NCBI RefSeq assembly: GCF_011397635.1
Contig: NC_064767.1
Span: 20,510,537-20,574,536, forward strand
Reading direction: 5' to 3'
DNA from: Epinephelus fuscoguttatus
Lineage: Eukaryota > Chordata > Actinopteri > Perciformes > Serranidae
DNA: 64,000 bases
The notes below the pieces were generated by a model, which was not told the origin of the DNA, did not search any database, and saw only the letters and a program-made list of their open reading frames with translations. Below are positions 1 through 12,884 of this stretch, in pieces; positions within the stretch are counted from its first letter, which is position 1; every line of letters begins with the position of its first letter. The position numbers were made by a program, and so were the translations under genes.

Positions 1-3000
1 CTGTGATTAACAAAGTGAACCCAAACCACATGGGCTGCATAACGTTAATGACACCCTGAGCTGAAGTTAATACTGCAGCGCCCTGTGGGAGTGTGACCCT
101 GAATCATAGTGTCATTGTACTCACATTAAGTGTGGTCCCTGCGGTGAGGACATATGCTGCTATAGCGAGGTAATCTATCTACCAGTGATCTAACGGATTA
201 ATAATCTCTATCTAATCTGCAGCCATGGGTTCACATCAGCCTGTCATACAGGGTGAGATGTCATCTCCTGATTAGAGATAGTGCACAGAAAGGGGGTTCA
301 GTGTGTGTGTGTGTTCATCAACTCCACACCCTGCAGAGATCATCACAGGTCATGTCTTTTGGCCTTGAAGTGGATTTATGAAAATTAAAAAAAATGTAAA
401 GCTGATCACAAAGGCCAGGGTCATATCGATGGAATTATATGTGCACGCATGTGTGTGCAAACAGTTCAGTATGTGTGCCTTCATTTGAAATCACTGTTCG
501 TTTGTAAGTCTTTCTTTGATTTTTGGAAATACTAGCAGCAGCATGGCTGTAGGGATGGCCATGTCAGTCCATTACTCTGGTCCAGATTAAAATGTCAGAC
601 AACTGTTGGATGGATTGCCATGAAGTTTGCCACATAATGTTCATGGTTGCCAGAGGATGAATCCCAGCGACTTTGGTGATTCCCTGACTTTGCCTCTAGT
701 GCCATGATGAGGTTGACATTTAAGTGAAATGTCCTGACAACTATTGAATGGATTAGGGTTGTAAATTATGAAAAAAAAAAAAAAGAAAATCATTAATCAC
801 TGCGATTAATTTGACAGATATTGTGACTGTGACATGAGTCGAATTTTAGTGGGAATGGTAACTTCTGCATTTCATTTTCATGAAAAAAAAAACCTAAAAA
901 AATTTGATGAATATGTCATTTTTGCCAGTGTCTTTACTTAACAAGCATGTCCCCTTATGTCTGAAGTGTGATCTTTAGACTGGAATATCTCTGTTGCACC
1001 ACAATGCTTCATTTATGATGGTATGTTGTACCTTTTAGCTCTTGTGATTTGTATATTAAATTTAGTCATATTGCAGTTTTGAATGCATTGTTTTTATCGA
1101 TAAAATTTTGTCCCAACATTCATGTTCCCTCGATGATGAAGTATGATAACCTTGGTGATGCCATAGTGTAACTTATCTAGTGCCATCATTAGGTCAAAAT
1201 TTTAATTTGATCAATATTTCAGTTTATGACTATATAACTGCAAAATTAATGACTGTGCAAAGGAGTGAAGCCCTCTAATTAATTTGAAAGAGGTCAGTCC
1301 AGCTCTGGCAAAACAGTGCAAGGTTATCCAGCTGAAAAGTGGCACAACTTTTGACACAACGTGACATCATTTGGCAAATACATGCTCATATTCCTGGTGC
1401 ATTAGTGAATGCTGTATTTCTACTGTTACACTCACCATTGTCGAAAGTTACCGCTGTGATACCTCGATTTCACCCTGGACTGAATTTTGTTGTCTCATCA
1501 GTTTTTTTTGGCCAGTATCATGGTATTACAGTACACCATGGTATTTAGAAATCTAAATGGTATGATTTGTAATACCGTCAAAAATACAGATGCTCCTCTT
1601 TTTATTAGACAAATACAGAGTTTCTGTATCGAGGTGATGCAGTGCACAGCATGTGCCACCAGAGGTCAACTGTTGGAATAGGCAGCTGAGCTGAGAAACA
1701 TGGCCAATGTGAGTGGTGGGGACAGCGTTACAGGACTAAAGCTGTCCAGCAACGGCAGAGATGGACAGGGGGCAAAACTTATTTTTACGCCTAATGCTGT
1801 GAGTTGAGGTTTTTTTTTTTTTTTGACCAAATTGGAGTTGGTTATTGCTGTAACAGTGGTAAAACTGACTAAGATTGTTTTGGTGGGTTTGTGTTTCACA
1901 TCAAGGTCACCAGACAGTAGAGAGTGTGAGGGTGTGTCACACCATTTAGGACAGGGGATTCCATCTTCTAAAGTACGTGCTCTGTTACCTCTGTTACCAA
2001 GGTGTATGCACTCCAAAAATGAGAGTTTATAATGCCCCAGTATGAGAGTGGTGGTAGTGCATCTGGGTCTGTAATTCAGCATTGAGCTCCGGTTTGTATG
2101 GATCTGTTTTGTTAATTGTGATTAGTTTGTCCGCCATAGCATGGACAGATAACACAGTGCGATCAATCAATACAACATGACGCCCCCCTTCAAAAAATTT
2201 AAAATGGTGTGACGTCTACTCTACATTCTTTATTAAGCTAGTTCTGTAAAATTTGTTCTGTTTAGTAAGGACAGTAAGCCTAAGAATATTTCCTTTTTCG
2301 ACATTTTTTGAGTTTATCAAACTAAAAGAGCTAGAGGTTGGGGCTACAGTAACACCATCATGATATACCATATATCCCAGTGAGAGGTCAGAAAACTATG
2401 AAGGTATGGAAAAGTAGATACCACCCAAGCCTACTCACTGGCACCCTGCATTGATTTATTACAGATCTGTTTTGGTCCGAGTCCCTGCTTAGTCCTCTAT
2501 ATATCTCATATCTGTGATATTGATGTTTGCATATCCAAGAAAAAGAATCAACTTAAAGGGGGATGGGGCATCTGAATAAACCCCTGTTATCTCACCAAAA
2601 TAACCCCCAACCCTCTCCTGTGTCCCTCGGGGAAGGTCTTGGCCATCTGTCCTCCTGGGGGCTCCCTGTTAGGACACACGTATGTCTGTACCCCATGCCT
2701 GGCTTCAGATGATCAGGCTGTGTCTCACTTGTGTCCACAATAACAATCTCAAAGCATGTGGCCATCGAATCGGACCTCAAATGGCTGAAACACAATAATC
2801 ATCTAATGGCAGGAGTCCCAGATCCTGATAGCCACTTTAATCAGTCGTACCTCGGCCTAAAGCCTAACTGACCTCCAGATTTCATGGAAATACATTCATA
2901 AGTTTGTGAGATTTTCTGTTGACAGACCAACACATGATTTAATTTCATGTTTGCTCCATATTGATGATATTTGAGCTTCTTAAAAACATCAGCTACATAA

Positions 3001-4490
3001 GAGCTGAAAGGAAATCTATAGGTTAATCAATAATTGTGCTTTATGTCATCATATGTCAAATTGATGTATTGATTTAGTTTAAAAGGTTTTGTATTTTGTC
3101 CTGTTTTCCAAATGAAATTGAACTGAAGATGTTTGGTGGGTGATGGAGGAAAAAGGTCAAGCTTCTCTTCTTTTCCTCCATTGTGTGTTATGTGGTGGAT
3201 GGGAAAACAATGCACTTTGACATTTCTCTACCTCATAATCCAGGGTAATGTCATTATGCCATTCATGTGGAAGTCATTTGATGATTTCATCCATTGTTGA
3301 TCAAAGTTTGACCTGAATATCTGATTTTCTGTGCATCCACAACACATCAACCTCCAGCTGATACAGTTTGCCTTGACAATACTTTTGTGTGACTGTCCAT
3401 ATTCTTACAGTCTGTTTCTGACAATAGCTGCAAAAGAGCTTGGTCAGCATCTGTTCGTAGTTCCTGAAAGCAGCTCTGGGGCTCAGGACTGACCCCTGCA
3501 CTGGGACACCAGGGCCAAAATCAATAGTTGTATTGTATCACTTATCAGACTGTAACAAGCTGACTTATTACCTCATCGGCTGCTTGTGCAGAGACTGGAG
3601 AGATGGTGGGGGCGAGCAAAGCAAAATAATGGGTGAGATCAGAAGATAAAAAAGCTTAAATGAAAAAGGGTGAATTAGCAATTTTGTGAAGAGAAGATAA
3701 AACCATCCAGTGTACGAATGGAAGAAAAGAGCTTATGTTTTCTGTTATTGGACACCAGGGGGTGGTAACACTGACAAAATCAAACTTCACAAGGTTTTTT
3801 TTTTAACCCACTACCTTTGCACTACAGTCTATACTGATATTAACACACAAGAATATACATGCAGTAGTACTGTAGATATAATGAGCAAATCCATGGAGGA
3901 ATTAACTTCTTATTTCACTCATCTGAAGTCAGATGAGCTCTGGGATTTTATTTGATTAACTCAGGCAGCCCATAAAACCAGGAAACACTAATTCAGGATA
4001 TTACATAACAACCAAAATCAATATATGATCAAGCTCTACTGCCTTGTTACCTCCTTCTCCTCCATAATTTCCTCCCTCTTTTTTCTCTTCTCCTGTTTTT
4101 ATGAGTTGCAGTGAAGTCATTTATTCTGCACACTTTTAAGCAGGAAGCACATGCAAACACACAAACTCACATTCATGTATGTTTACAATGTGAGGTTATC
4201 AAAAAATGCATTTTCTTCATTGTGAGAATCGAGGTCATCAGGAGAAGCTCAGTGTTGTTGGTTATATTGTTTGTTTGCATGTAGGTGCTTGTTCAGGGGA
4301 TGGTTACTGAGAGGTAGACTAGACTGGATCTACCTAATAGTCACACGTCACTTAAATACACTTCTAAATCCATTACTTGTACAAAGCGGCCCAAGTCTTG
4401 ACAATCTTAAAAGAATATTGAAACCCCCAAAGGTCTGTGTACATTGCGCCTTCTGGTCGACACCTTAACCACAACAATAGGATGTGAAAA
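1..4490. other. Intergenic, no gene recognised
   Basis: AT-rich sequence with scattered repeat remnants: a fish dispersed repeat at about 585-760 with a related piece near 1100-1200, a poly-A run at 771-784, and a T run at 1811-1824. The short open frames have no family resemblance and no flanking splice logic. Confidence 0.6.
585..760 (+). repeat. Dispersed fish repeat, family A copy 1
   Basis: Carries the phrases tggattgccatgaagtttg, ggtgattccctgactttgcc and gatgaggttgacattt, which recur at 37640-37850 and, in opposite orientation, at about 9010-9310. Confidence 0.6.
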
Positions 4491-4494
4491 CTGT

Positions 4495-5640
4495 GACAAC
4501 TGTGAAAGGAGTCACTTGAGTATTATCACCCCAATCTGCAGCTCCCCTCGGCGTTATAGAGCTTTATAATGAGTTTCAACTTCTTTTTTAACTTTACTGT
4601 TTTGTTTCATTTGCTCTCACAGTTTAGTTTTCATAAGCCATAGCAGGAGACTGTTTTCAGTAGCCATTTTTACACAGAGATCGTGCTATAGGGCCGCTAC
4701 CAAGTCCCTTCTTTATGCCTCCTTTGCATTTTTACACAGACCCAAATGATGACATCATGATGCTGCTTCAGTGTGCGACTATACACTGCATTGCAGATTT
4801 GCTGAATCAAAAGAGGCGAGATATGTAACACAACAGCGTCAGCCTCTAGTGTGACATATAACATATTCGTCAGCAGCGCTATCTAAACAACAACAATGGC
4901 ATTAACGTGTCAATAACAATCATTTATCATCTCTGTTATATGGCAGCTGATCTCATCCTCCCCTCTGAGGTTAAGGAGCTCCTGGACCTCAATGTTTTCC
5001 CAATTTAAATACATTTATGGCCACTGTTCTTCTTCTTTGTGTTAGCTGCCAATTGCCACCAGCTTCTTTATAAATCTTCCGTGGTGGGGTGCATGCATAA
5101 CACGTCCTCAAAACGTCACACCCATCCTGCACATGATCTGGTCCTACAGATTGTCCTGTTCATATAGACAGTTTCAGTGCTGTTACAACCTCCCATCACG
5201 GATTAAAGGCGAGACCACTCTGTCCCCCCATTCTGCAATCGTACCTTATATGCAGCACGGGGAGGCGGCATGATAGCGTGATCTTCCAACCTTGAACAGG
5301 CAGTGTACATTATCAGACAGACACAGTTAGTGACTAGCTGGTGAACAAAGTGGAGTATTTAGCAGCTAAAGATTTAGATATTTCCCTCAGGGGTTGGTAG
5401 AAACTAAGAACAGTGCTAAAGAGAGTGAATATTGGACTTACATTCATCAGGCGGACACAAACACGCCACCGAACAAATGATAATGTTGCTTTGTAACTGC
5501 TAGGTGAGTGTATAAAGTCTAGTTAACCGTATCAGTTTAAAAGATGATGATATATCAATGCTGTGTTTACAACTTGTTCTCACTGCCTCCAAGTGGCCAA
5601 AAATGTATTTCAGGTTTAATATGGTGTAAATGCTGCAAAC
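4495..5640. repeat. Dispersed element, family B copy 1
   Basis: Shares its left part (ctgcagctcccctcggc) with 8228-8360 and 18190-18340, and its right part (gtgactagctggtgaac, gatatttccctcaggggttgg) with 19236-19320 and, inverted, 52975-53030. The paired similarity suggests a roughly 1.1 kb element. Confidence 0.55.
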
Positions 5641-5673
5641 AGGTTAACATTAACTCTTGTGTTTTCCCCTTAG

Positions 5674-5789
5674 GTCAGTGTACAGGAAGAGAGGGTCAAG
5701 ACAGGAGCGAGGTCCTGGGATGAGAGCTCTCTGCAAGTTCCCTGTCTCCCCCAGACCTCCAGGCGGAGTACGCTGGGCGACACTCTGAG
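5674..5789 (+). other. Exon-like segment of unknown gene
   Basis: Strong acceptor (gtgttttccccttag) and donor (gtaaag) flank 116 bp that is open in one frame (begins VSVQEERVKTGARSWDESS, ends TSRRSTLGDTLR). GC content and codon quality are above the surroundings. No family recognised. It could be a noncoding 5' exon of lzts2 or an exon of another gene. Confidence 0.3.
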
Positions 5790-6250
5790 GTAAAGAACCA
5801 CACAAAAAAATAAAGCACCCTCTGCAGACAAAACCCTTCTCTGACGACGGTGACCTTCAATATTTGCTGACTCAAGCGTCCCCCACACCTCCTACGCCTC
5901 TTGTTCTCTCTCTCCCTCCCGTTCGGTGTTGTTCTTTTTCTCTCCTGTCTTTCGGGGCGCAGGGGGCATTGATCAATGGGCTGACTTCTTGTTGTGGGCT
6001 CAGTTTAGAGTGACCCGCTGTGGTCACTTTGTCACACAGACACACATGCATGCACATTTATGGAAATGGGGGTCTTGGCCTCCGTCTTTGAAGTGTCTGG
6101 TTAGGGATTGGGTTTGGAGATGGATGGCAGTCGGAGTGTGTGACACAGGGGGGAGGAGGGTTTAGGGGAGGAGGAGATGAGGGGTCAGAGGGTCAGGAAT
6201 TTGTGCCTGAGCCTGTGTTGTTCCATACGGCAGCAGGGTGACAACAATAC
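5790..6250. other. No gene seen
   Basis: Unique-looking sequence after the exon-like segment. It includes a G-rich stretch at about 6144-6200 and no supported exon. Confidence 0.5.
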
Positions 6251-6257
6251 CTCAAAG

Positions 6258-6834
6258 TAGGGGTGTGATGGGACACAGAAGTCATGGTTCAGTTCATACC
6301 CTGGTTTAGAAGTCACACTTCGGTGTGAATTTAGTACAGCAGGGAACAAAATCTAATGTTCCTGTCTATTATTTTGAACAGACAGTAGACAGACAGACAC
6401 AGTCCTATTGCTGCGGACTGAGGAAACATTTCCCCACTGGCACCTTTGGTAAACTGTTTTCATTATAAGAATCAAAAACATTTCAAACACTTCTGTATTA
6501 CACTGTCTGAACACTAAGCAAACACTTTCCCAAAAGGCAACAGATCACAACAGGCTATAAAACTGTGAAGCATCTCTTATTATATGAAATTGAAAATCCC
6601 AGAATACATAGAACAATAAAAATACAACCTGTGTGTTAGAAGGAGTGTTACAATTAGTTACACCCTTGCTATATTTAAACATTCAAAGCACCAAAAAATT
6701 AATCAGCCTGGTGATCGGAACATCTGGGTGATGCCGTTGAATATGTATTAGGATGTTTGATGTGTTTCCATTCACATAGAGATGTTTATAGCTGCGGCCA
6801 CATTCTATTTGGAGCATACATGACACGCCCCTAC
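6258..6834. mobile_element. MITE-like element with terminal inverted repeats
   Basis: Left end taggggtgtgatgggacac, right end tgacacgcccctac. Reverse-complemented, the right end reads gtaggggcgtgtca, giving an imperfect inverted repeat around an AT-rich 0.55 kb body without ORFs. The TAGGGGTGTG start is typical of hAT-like non-autonomous fish elements. Confidence 0.55.
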
Positions 6835-6939
6835 AAACCGTGAGAAGACAAGACAAACCCACTAATGTGACACTTATTGAACCCTGCTACAACACGACCT
6901 AGTAGTAAATAAATATGAGACCAAGTGTAGCAATAATCT

Positions 6940-7130
6940 ACTTTTTAAAAAGATTTTTTGGGGCATTTTTGCCTTTGTCAGACAGGGCAGTCTCAAGTGT
7001 GAAAGGGGGAGAGAGAGAGGATGACATGCAGCAAAAGGCCGCATGCCAGAATCGAAACCACGGCTGCTGCGGCAAAGACGACGCCTGGTACATGGGATGC
7101 CCACTCCAACCACCAAGCCACTGGGCACCC
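6940..7130 (-). mobile_element. tRNA-derived SINE, copy 1
   Basis: On the minus strand the head GCCCAGTGGCTTGGTGGTTG is tRNA A-box-like, followed by GGTTTCGATTCTGG (B-box-like), then TGCTGCATGTCATCCTCTCT and a tail with GACAAAGGCAAAAATGCCCC. Two further copies lie at 48390-48570 and 53745-53936. Confidence 0.7.
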
Positions 7131-7139
7131 TGCAATAAC

Positions 7140-8160
7140 CCACTTTTTAATTCAGTATACATGAAGACATGATTAACCTTATAAGGGATGACATGTAACC
7201 CTTACTTTTACCGTAACCTAAACCGTCTCTCTTTTAAATGTAACACTTTATAGCGAGCTAAATGCTAACTTCGCATTTTCAGGCCCTCCACCTTTGGATC
7301 AAGGGACGAAGGGGGCTGATTGCTTACTCATGTGTGTGTATGTTTGGCAAATCATGTCGCTGGTTGGGTGATGTAGCTGCGTCACCTACAGGTGTACCTA
7401 CTCATTCACATACTCTACAATGGTGGAGCAATTGTGACAAACCATACGTTACACAGCTCTCTTCTGTTGCTATTGTGACTGAACAGAAACTCATACATGG
7501 GTCCTCCAGCTCTGGCGTTTCATTTTTGCTCACCATACTGACTCGTGCGGCCATCAGCTTGTTGTGCTAACCTCAGCTTTGTTGATAAAATTGTCTGGTC
7601 AAACCTGTGCTTGTGAACTTGAGTTCCACATTACGTGCATCAATCTAGTGGACCGTGACGGTTTGGTACGAATACACAAACCTACTTCAAAGAAGTCAGG
7701 AAAGGTGGGGTTTGTCTGTTTACCACAAATCTAATTTTCTCTGCACCTTCTCTTTCAAAAAGCCTCCTTTAAACTCATTTGTGTCAGTCTGTTTTTGTTT
7801 GTTTTTGGGCCACAAGCAGTCACACAACACTGCGTCCTGACATGAGCTCCTTATCATTTCTATCAGCTCAAGGCCTCGCAGTATAGAGCACTGTTTGTGA
7901 GATATGTGGGGTGATAATAATGTGTGGTGCACACAGCAGCAGCTGTCTTCCTCTCTTCTTTCCACCATCTCCATTACAGATCCGCTGTCTCCTCTGCTCT
8001 CTGTCTTTCCTCCAGTCCAGCTCAGCCCGTCCCAGCCCAGCTGTCCCCTTCCTTCATTAGCTGTCCTGCACCGCCTGCTCAGGCAAGGTCACTTTCAAAA
8101 TACAAAAGACTCCACACAAGTCCTGTTTTGTACCTTATTTTTAGTTGACATGTTTCTTAC
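7140..8160. other. Intergenic, nothing recognised
   Basis: No exon, RNA gene or named repeat could be supported between the SINE and the next family B fragment. Confidence 0.5.
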
Positions 8161-8360
8161 AAGTTAAAGCTGCACAAATCAGTATTTAGATAATGAACAA
8201 TGTAGAAGGAGTGAATAATTTACATTATCACCAGACCCTGCAGTTCCCCTCAGCTCTACAGATCATTTTAGCATCTTCTAGCACACTATATTGGTTTAAA
8301 GGGCTGCAGCTTCACTGGTTTGGTTCAATCTCACCACTCTCATCAGCGTTGTTTCCAGCG
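8160..8360. repeat. Family B fragment (left part)
   Basis: The ctgcagttcccctcagctct block and following sequence match 4530-4700 and 18200-18340 imperfectly. The right part of the element is not present nearby. Confidence 0.45.
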
Positions 8361-8785
8361 TAGCTTGCCTATTTTTCCTTTGTTTCGTTATGTGGTGTGC
8401 TTTATCACTCTAAAAGTCCACTTAATAAATAAGTTTCTTCTCCGCCTCCTACTTATCTTTATCGTCACATTCAGTCTCCCACTCTGCGCTGACTCATATG
8501 GGGGTTTAACATGTCATACTGAATGGATGCACTCAGTTGGTAAGTTATATTTGCCTGTTCGGAGGCTGACATAGAAACTCTTGCTGACTCACACACACAC
8601 ATTGTCACACATGCACACACACAGGAAAGACTCAAAAGCTTTCTGGTGTTGTGTTTTCAGCCTGGAGAGGTGGGCTGTGTTAATGGCAGTAAAGTGCCAA
8701 GTCAGAGAACAGAAGTGAACTCTCTTCTTACTCGTTACTGTGGAACTCTCTGGGAGTACAGGGCAGTTCCAGTAAGGAGAGAGGG

Positions 8786-8786
<1 letters not shown>

Positions 8787-8826
<40 letters not shown>
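8787..8826. repeat. (AC)n microsatellite
   Basis: 40 bp uninterrupted AC. Confidence 0.97.
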
Positions 8827-8829
<3 letters not shown>

Positions 8830-8929
8830 CCGCTCCTCCAGCATTACTCAGTCTTCCTACTGGTTTTCCATGGAAGCACACAACAATAAACTGGTCAGTG
8901 AGTGGTTAGCATTGTGTACCACACAACAG

Positions 8930-9315
8930 AGCTGTGTGTGATTTGTAAGTAGTTGAGCGCTCAAACAATGAGTGGTAACATGCTGATTTATAGCAGGTTG
9001 TGTGTCATCTACTAACTTAGTTTAGTCTGTCGGCATGTTAACGGCATTGCAAGGTATTGGCTAAACTGAAATTTTGAAGCGATAAAAAAAATGCCCAGTA
9101 GCAGGAAGAGCTTGTGCAAATCTGTTTGTTTCAACTCTGCCAAATTGGAATTTTGACCTGACAATGGGATTAGAGGAAAAGTCAAGTGATCATCTGAGTC
9201 TTTAGCATTCATCCTCTGGACACCATGGATATCTCTACAAAATTTCATTGAGATCCATCTAATAGTTTTTGAGATATTTGGCCAACACTCCAACATCGCC
9301 ATCCAACGAGCTACG
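8930..9315 (-). repeat. Dispersed fish repeat, family A copy 2 (inverted)
   Basis: Contains gtaacatgctgatttatagcagg and gaccatggatatctctacaa-type phrases ending in the inverse of the 585-760 copy (atttcattgagatccatcta). A short piece of the same family lies at about 24560-24655. Confidence 0.5.
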
Positions 9316-9611
9316 CTGAAAGTGTGGCTAAAAATGCCAAATAATTAGTGTTCCAAGCTTCGCAAATGCAAGGACTTGCTGCTTTGCTTTGTTTTTATCA
9401 TTTTAAATATGCTGTCCTTGGCTTTTGGATCATCAGTAAGGCCAAACAATAAATTTTAAGACGTCTCCTTGGGTTCTGTGAACGTTCATTACAAGTTTTT
9501 TCATTCTACTCACACTTTACTAGTTCATAGTTTCCCAACCAGGTTTGAAGATAAAGCTGAGAGGTCACAAAATGGTTAAAGGGATAAGAAAGAAAATCAA
9601 TAAAGCATCTT

Positions 9612-9965
9612 TCATTCAGTCATTTTCCATAACCGCTTATCCTGTTAGGGGTCGCAGGGGGCTGGAGCCTATCCCAGCTGACACTGGGCGAGAGGCGGGG
9701 TACATCTTGGACAGGTCGCCAGACTATTGCAGGGCTGACACATAGAGACAGACAACCATTCACACTCACATTCACACCTACAGCCTTAACAATTTACCAT
9801 CTCACCAATTACCTAACCCGCATGTCTTTGGACTGTGGGAGGAAGCCGGAGTACCTAGAGAAAACCCACACTGACATGGGGTTTGAACCCCCCACCACAA
9901 GTTTGAACCAGGAACCCTCCTGCTGTGAGGCAACAGTGCTAACCACTGTACCACTGTGCTGCCCC
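9612..9965. repeat. Abundant teleost dispersed repeat
   Basis: Runs from cattttccataaccgcttat through ggggtcgcagggggctggag, tgtctttggactgtgggagg and gctaaccactgtaccactgt. This phrase series is found throughout percomorph genomes. It is non-coding here and lacks one internal block usual for the family. Confidence 0.75.
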
Positions 9966-10618
9966 AAAAAACATCAGTTACACAAAAATGTATATATTTT
10001 CCGACATTTGTCTATTGTCTGTTTTTTTTCCTTATGAAATACTATATGCATTTATCTCCTTAAGCTGCAATGTCTTTTTAAGAGAAGGAAAAAGTGTCTT
10101 TCTTGGAACTGAGGCCATAATAAATAGAGGTCACAAGTAGACGTGACTTCATTTGAAGGTGTCACAAGCCAAAAAGGTAGAATTATGTATAATCAGCAGA
10201 TTAACTGATAATGAAAATGGTCTCTATTTGCAGCCTTTATATAGCCACACTTTTCTTTCCATCAGACTCTCAACTTAACCTCCAAACAAACAGCTTCAAC
10301 CTTTCACTGAAAATACAAGAAAAAAGCTTTTCAGTCTCATTCATTCCCTGCTTTCTGTTACCTGCCGAATAATACTCTGCACAAAAGAGTGTGTGGAGCG
10401 TGCTGGCACAAAGATGAGCAGAAACATGTTATGTAATTTACCCCGTCTGAGTGGATTGACCCCCTCCCTCCCACTGTAGCGGCTGCAGCTCTTGATGTAG
10501 TCGATGTCGTTTGATAATTGCACAATTGTGTGTAACTGCACTGTTATTTAACCAAAGAATAGCTGCTGAACAGTGGGGTGAGAGGAGGTGTTCCCTTGAA
10601 TGCATGTGGGCCGCTCTG

Positions 10619-10620
<2 letters not shown>
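9966..10620. other. Intergenic, nothing recognised
   Basis: AT-rich sequence between a dispersed repeat and a CA microsatellite, without supported features. Confidence 0.5.

Positions 10621-10622
<2 letters not shown>

Positions 10623-10659
<37 letters not shown>
10623..10659. repeat. (CA)n microsatellite
   Basis: 37 bp of CA repeat, followed by the purine-rich tract. Confidence 0.97.
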
Positions 10660-10660
<1 letters not shown>

Positions 10661-10734
10661 AAACAGAAATAGTGGATAACATTTCTAAAAATGTTCAATC
10701 TGACGCAGGATTGTGTGTTGATGCAGAGTGTGTA

Positions 10735-11000
10735 AAAGAGGAGGGGATGGATGAAGCTCAGGCTAAAAAGAGAAGGGGGAGGAGAGAGAGGCAGAGGAGA
10801 GTATAGAGTGTGTGTTAAAAGAGGGGAACTGGAGGCAGGGGGGCTGGCAGACAAAAGTGAGAGAGGGGAGGGAGGAATGAGGAGGAGGAGGAGGGGGGAG
10901 GCGGTGCTAAGGCAGACAGCAGGGAAGGAAAGCTGAGAAGAGGAACAGAGGAGTGAAGTGAGAAGAGAGAGGAGGAGGAGGAGGAGAGGACAGGAAAATA
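10735..11000 (+). repeat. Purine-rich (G/A) tract
   Basis: About 265 bases overwhelmingly of G and A, with several GAGGAGGAG runs. It overlaps the start of the candidate lzts2 first exon. The opposite strand gives artefactual Ser/Leu/Pro-rich frames. Confidence 0.85.
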
Positions 11001-11224
11001 AGGGGGCTTCCATTTGAAAGTCCTCGTGTTGGGATATGAAGTCCTGGCGCGGTACAGAGGCAACGGCAGGAAGCTGGAGTGTTGTAGAGAAGAGGTAGAC
11101 GACGGGAAAAAGAAGGAGAGACGGGGAGAATCAGAGCCAACAGAGACTGGAGTGATTTTTGCATTAATTTTTTTCCAAGAGAGACAGAGACAAGTGGAGG
11201 CAGCGATGCAGGGCTCTCACTGGG
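10860..11224 (+). other. Candidate untranslated first exon of lzts2
   Basis: A purine-rich stretch (GAGGAGGAGG tracts) passes into GC-richer sequence with several CpGs (gcgcggtac, gacgacggg) and ends CACTGGG followed by the consensus donor gtgagt at 11225. No convincing coding frame. lzts2 requires an upstream noncoding exon because its first coding exon begins at an acceptor. This is the best-looking + strand 5' exon in the upstream 26 kb, but no transcript evidence is available. Confidence 0.35.
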
Positions 11225-12884
11225 GTGAGTGTGGAGCGTGTGTTTGTGCATGTGTCTGCATAAGTGTGTGTCTTAAATTCTCCAAACTCAGGCACTCTAT
11301 ATGCTGCCCTTTATCCCAGTTTGGCTCCATTTACTTGAAGACAAATTTGCCTGAGGAAACTGTATTCATGAGCACCTTGAGTCAGTGTGAAGCCACTTTA
11401 GAGGGTGTCAGTTGCGGAAATGCCAATAATGGAAGGTGTGTAACGGAAAGAGTTTGAGACAAAAGTTCCTTGGCTGGCCCATTCATACACAAACACTGAT
11501 TTAAACAGGATTGGAAACTAGTTAAGGAATGTCAGTGGAAGCCTAAAAAGTTGGTGATGTCTTCTAAAAATGTGGATAAACTGTGATCTATCTGGTCAAA
11601 CAATGATCCCTGGAAAACTGGGTTTCCTTTCAGTTTGCCAGAGATTGAAGGCAGCTGGATGATTCAGAGTCAGCTGACTGGTGTTAGCTTTAAGTTTCCA
11701 AAGTTGTTTCATCTGTAGCTGCACTTAATGACCCTGGAGACTCCTGGCCTGCTGAAGCCAGGACAAACAGACCAGGTATCTTGGGTTTGTTGAGGTGTGA
11801 TAATGGGTTTTTGGTGGTGAGTGAGCCCAGGTTTTCTAATCCCGACCCTGGGTAATCTGCTCATTACAGACTGTTGGGGTATTGATTTGAAATTTCAGCC
11901 TTTAGAAGAACTGTCCCACCCTCTGGACAGTTGGCCTGGAGGAGGAAGAAGCAAGAGGAGGAGGAGGGTGTTATTCAATCTGTCTGCACACACACTCATA
12001 TTGAAGATAAGAAAGAGCATGAGGCAGCAGATACATTTCCACCAGAGCAGACAATTAGGCTGCATCTCAGAAGTGTGACCCGAACAAAACATGTTTTTAT
12101 CCAGAAGACTCAAAGGGAATCTTTGTTTCTTTTGATGACGAAGCACTTTGGGAGACTCAGGCCGCAGTTGTTTCTCTTCTGTCTTCCCTACGCGTGTAAT
12201 TACAAGACTCCTCGTGTGCCCTGGGCCACATATTGTAGTTTCTCATCAAGTCTGTTATGGCCCATGAGTGATGTGTCAGCAGATATGTTTATAGTCAGAG
12301 TTGTTCCAGGGCCGTCCATTCACTCAACTCTTTGTAGTAGCTGTCTCTCTGACAGTTTCATGTTGAGGTTTCATTTGAGAGAAGACTGTAATTACGTAGA
12401 CTGGGTTTTGGCAGAGTGAGCAGCTCTGACGTTTTACTCCATAAACATAGCGGCTGTAAATGGGCAGGTGTTGAGAAGTAAACGCTGACATAAAGTTTAA
12501 CTTGAGGGAAGTGAGACTGGGGGACAGAGAAACAGAAAAGATGGGTTACCTCATCTGCTCTGAACAAAACAAATGAGGTAAATGCGTGTCACATGTTGCA
12601 GGTTACGTATGCGTAACGCTTTCCAGCCGTGTTGACTCAGGCCTCCTGCGTGTGTATGTACAGCATTAAAAGGTACTAAAGTAGCTCCAAATAAAAGATA
12701 GCAAGATTGCTTTCTTTTACTTTTGGTTTTCCCTCAGTTTTATCGTCTTTCCTTAGGGTCTGATAGCCAGATTGGTGAAATAAGAGAATTTGTTAAGCTC
12801 TGCCAACAACCTCTAATCAAATCTCTCAATCACAGTGTCTCTTAGATAGAATCTTGTGTTGCAGTAGGACCAACAATACTTGTT

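Noticed and set aside
10438..11251. Long minus-strand frames rich in Ser, Leu and Pro opposite the purine tract
   Set aside because: They translate a low-complexity G/A repeat and a CA microsatellite; composition alone keeps the frames open, and there is no splice logic or family similarity.
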